A program made the position numbers and the translations under genes. Source: Streptantibioticus silvisoli (GTDB taxonomy: Bacteria > Actinomycetota > Actinomycetes > Streptomycetales > Streptomycetaceae). Taken from it: a stretch of 64,000 nt of DNA. How positions within the stretch are numbered: the first letter of the stretch is position 1; each line of letters begins with the position of its first letter. The notes beneath the pieces were generated by a model, which ran no database searches, had not been told where the DNA came from, and saw only the letters and a list, made by a program, of their open reading frames with translations. This document shows, piece by piece, positions 62,456-64,000 of the stretch. Location: assembly GCF_027947535.2 (NCBI RefSeq), contig NZ_JAAGKO020000022.1:1-64000 (forward strand), read 5' to 3'.

Positions 62456-63280
62456 TCAGCGATCCCCCTCCGTCAGGAAGGCCGCCGCGCGGTCGCCCCA
62501 GGTGCGCAGGTCGGCCGGGGTGGAGGCGACCTCCAGGCGGGCGTCGGGCAGGGTGGCGGCGAGCGTCTCGGCGGTGGAGACCGGGTGGCCGGGGTCGTCG
62601 GCCCAGGCCAGCACGAGTACCGGCAGGTCCAGCGCGCGCAGCAGGTCGACGGCGGGCAGGTCGGTGGCGGCCGCGCCGCGCAGCACGGTGGCCAGCAGGG
62701 CGGGGGAGACCTGCGGCGCCGGCGGGTAGCCGGACAGGCCGGCGAACACCGCCGGGACCGGGCGCAGCGCCGCCAGCCGCTGGAAGGACTCCGGGCCGAC
62801 ACGTTCCGCGAAGTCGGCCGCCTCACGGTAGAGGTGGGCCTGTTCGGCACGGGTGGCCCACCCGGTCGGCGGCGCGGTCAGGACCAGCCGCTCGAAGCGG
62901 TCCGGCGCCTTCAGGGCCGCGTACAGCAGGGTCGCGGTGCCCATGGAGCAGCCGATGCCGGCCACCGGTCCGCCACCGGAGAGCCGGTCGGTCAGGGCGA
63001 TGAGGTCGTCCGCGAGGCGGGGCCAGGCGTACACCTCGGGCAGCGCTTCGCCGGCCGAGCGGCCGTGGCCGCGGGCGTCGTAGCGGACGAGCCGGCGGCC
63101 GGCGCGGACGACCGGGGACCAGTCGAGCATCCCGGCGTCCTCCATCGCGTGGCCGCTGCCGGTCAGGCCGTGCGCGAAGACCGCGAGCGGACCGCTGCCC
63201 TGCTCGGTCCAGCTCAGCCGGGTGCCGCGTACCTCGGCCTGGTGGCGGGTGACGGGCCGGCCGGCCCCCGGTGACGTCAT
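62456..63280 (-). CDS. Alpha/beta-fold hydrolase
   Basis: A 274-residue hydrolase; ATG 63280 with GAGGAG upstream. The nucleophile elbow is GCSMGTA; oxyanion HGLTGSG and YDARGHGRS are normal. The acid is probably the Asp in WADDPGHPV. The usual catalytic His near the end is missing: where GH should follow the last strand the sequence reads VASTPADLRTW. His in DPGHPV may substitute, or the enzyme may use a different mechanism. Substrate unknown; esterase/lactonase is a general guess. Confidence 0.8.
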   Translation of the reverse strand: MTSPGAGRPVTRHQAEVRGTRLSWTEQGSGPLAVFAHGLTGSGHAMEDAGMLDWSPVVRAGRRLVRYDARGHGRSAGEALPEVYAWPRLADDLIALTDRLSGGGPVAGIGCSMGTATLLYAALKAPDRFERLVLTAPPTGWATRAEQAHLYREAADFAERVGPESFQRLAALRPVPAVFAGLSGYPPAPQVSPALLATVLRGAAATDLPAVDLLRALDLPVLVLAWADDPGHPVSTAETLAATLPDARLEVASTPADLRTWGDRAAAFLTEGDR

Positions 63281-63323
63281 GGCGCTCCTCGGGTCGTCGG
63301 GCGGATCGTCAGGAGGCGGATGA

Positions 63324-63381
63324 TCAGGCGATCGTGGCGTGGCGGCGGATCGTCAGGCGATCGTGGCGTGGCGGCGGATCC
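63324..63381. repeat. 29-bp direct duplication of the 3' end of the methyltransferase gene
   Basis: The last codons and stop of the gene (TCAGGCGATCGTGGCGTGG on the + strand at 63353) are copied at 63324-63352, exactly 29 bp earlier. A third degenerate copy (ATCGTCAGG) lies near 63305. Confidence 0.9.
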
Positions 63382-64000
63382 AGGCGTGCATGGCGATCGC
63401 GGCGGCGGCACCGGCGTTGATCGACCGGGTGGAGCCGAACTGCGCGATGGAGCAGACGGTCGAGACGTGGGAGCGCGCCTCGTCGGTGAGCCCGGGGCCC
63501 TCCTGGCCGAAGAGCAGCACGCAGTGGCGGGGGATGTCGGCGGTCTCCAGCGGGACCGAGCCGGGCAGGTTGTCGATGCCGATGACCGGCAGTCCGGTCG
63601 CGGCGGCCCACTCGCCGAGCGTGCCGATGCTTTCGTGGTGCCGCAGGTGCTGGTAGCGGTCGGTGACCATCGCGCCGCGCCGGTTCCAGCGGCGGCGGCC
63701 GACGATGTGGACCTCCTTGGCCGCGAAGGCGTTGGCGGTCCGCACGACGGAACCGATGTTGAAGTCGTGGCCCCAGTTCTCGACGGCCACGTGGAAGTCG
63801 TGGCGCCGGGTGTCGAGGTCGGCGACGATCGCCTCGCGGGTCCAGTAACGGTAGGCGTCGACGACGTTGCGCCGGTCGCCGTGGGCCAGCAGTTCCGGGT
63901 CGTGGCGCGGGTCGTCCGGCCACGGCCGCGGGTGCGGGCCGACGCCGATCCGGGCGCCCGCGTCGTCGTGCACGGGCGCCTCGTCGTACTGGAACGGCTC
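63353..64000 (-). CDS. TrmH/SpoU-type RNA 2'-O-methyltransferase, 5' end beyond the window
   Basis: 215 codons are visible before the stop; the frame is open to the window edge (EPFQYDEAPVHDDAG upstream of a possible GTG at 63973), so the N-terminus is probably outside. SPOUT motifs: NIGSVVRTANAF (motif 1), LLFGQEGPGL (motif 2), STRSINAGAAAAIAMHAW (motif 3). It should methylate ribose in rRNA or tRNA with SAM, using a trefoil knot. The exact nucleotide is unknown. Confidence 0.87.
   Translation of the reverse strand, partial: EPFQYDEAPVHDDAGARIGVGPHPRPWPDDPRHDPELLAHGDRRNVVDAYRYWTREAIVADLDTRRHDFHVAVENWGHDFNIGSVVRTANAFAAKEVHIVGRRRWNRRGAMVTDRYQHLRHHESIGTLGEWAAATGLPVIGIDNLPGSVPLETADIPRHCVLLFGQEGPGLTDEARSHVSTVCSIAQFGSTRSINAGAAAAIAMHAWIRRHATIA

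Overview
The window is very GC-rich (mostly about 70-75%), densely coded, with TGATG/GTGA/ATGA start-stop overlaps, TANNNT leaderless promoters and mycothiol-, WXG-, proteasome- and Lrp-type genes. This points to a Streptomycetaceae actinomycete (Streptomyces or a close relative). Gene content matches the conserved chromosome core around oriC in Streptomyces. I see no rRNA, tRNA, CRISPR, IS element or prophage.

Layout. 136-4476: a four-gene, translationally coupled copper operon (Sco lipoprotein, PCu(A)C lipoprotein, CopC-CopD fusion, Tat-exported DyP peroxidase), equivalent to the Streptomyces lividans Sco/ECuC/DtpA system. 4879-8504: pheA, then serS coupled to a HAD phosphatase, separated by a 579-base gap that holds three perfect DnaA boxes around an AT-richer palindromic stretch. 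This is probably the counterpart of the DnaA-titrating cluster called D78 in S. coelicolor. 8683-10407: metG with a strong terminator. 10626-14210: a small accessory cluster (WXG100-like protein, putative T7SS-secreted protein, two unknown proteins) interrupted by a 16-bp tandem repeat array. 14334-22845: SGNH hydrolase, aspS, a PAS-GAF-PP2C-HATPase phosphatase, pirin, DUF1684 and SseB-like proteins. 22985-36238: acyl-CoA dehydrogenase, M18 aminopeptidase, thioredoxin-NHL protein, LURP-like protein, FAD monooxygenase, secreted GDSL lipase, nitrilase-family amidase, mycothiol-type DinB protein, and a GntR-MFS operon.

37143-40756 and 52049-55664: two complete E1alpha-E1beta-E2 sets of branched-chain 2-oxoacid dehydrogenase (bkdABC- and bkdFGH-type; no E3 here), which would supply branched starter acyl-CoAs. 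The second set is divergent from an Lrp/AsnC regulator (BkdR-type). Between them lie a leaderless phosphotransferase gene, two divergent Ser/Thr protein kinases, the proteasome activator Bpa, an exported Pro/Gly-rich protein, a quinone oxidoreductase and a moeA-mobA pair. 56915-61045: a phenylacetate-type module (TetR, PaaH-like dehydrogenase, PaaN) with a clear palindromic operator in the divergent promoter. The right end holds a VOC protein, an alpha/beta hydrolase and an RNA methyltransferase cut by the window edge.

Two window-wide features stand out. At least seven genes have a TANNNT box 6-8 nt upstream of the start codon, so leaderless transcripts are likely. Many intergenic gaps contain lineage-specific short tandem repeats (8, 9, 16, 17, 29, 30, 38, 51, 54 bp units), in two cases duplicating the 3' end of the neighbouring gene. 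If recalled S. coelicolor gene order applies, the serS block and the metG-paaN block are joined here at a rearrangement breakpoint near 8505-8682.
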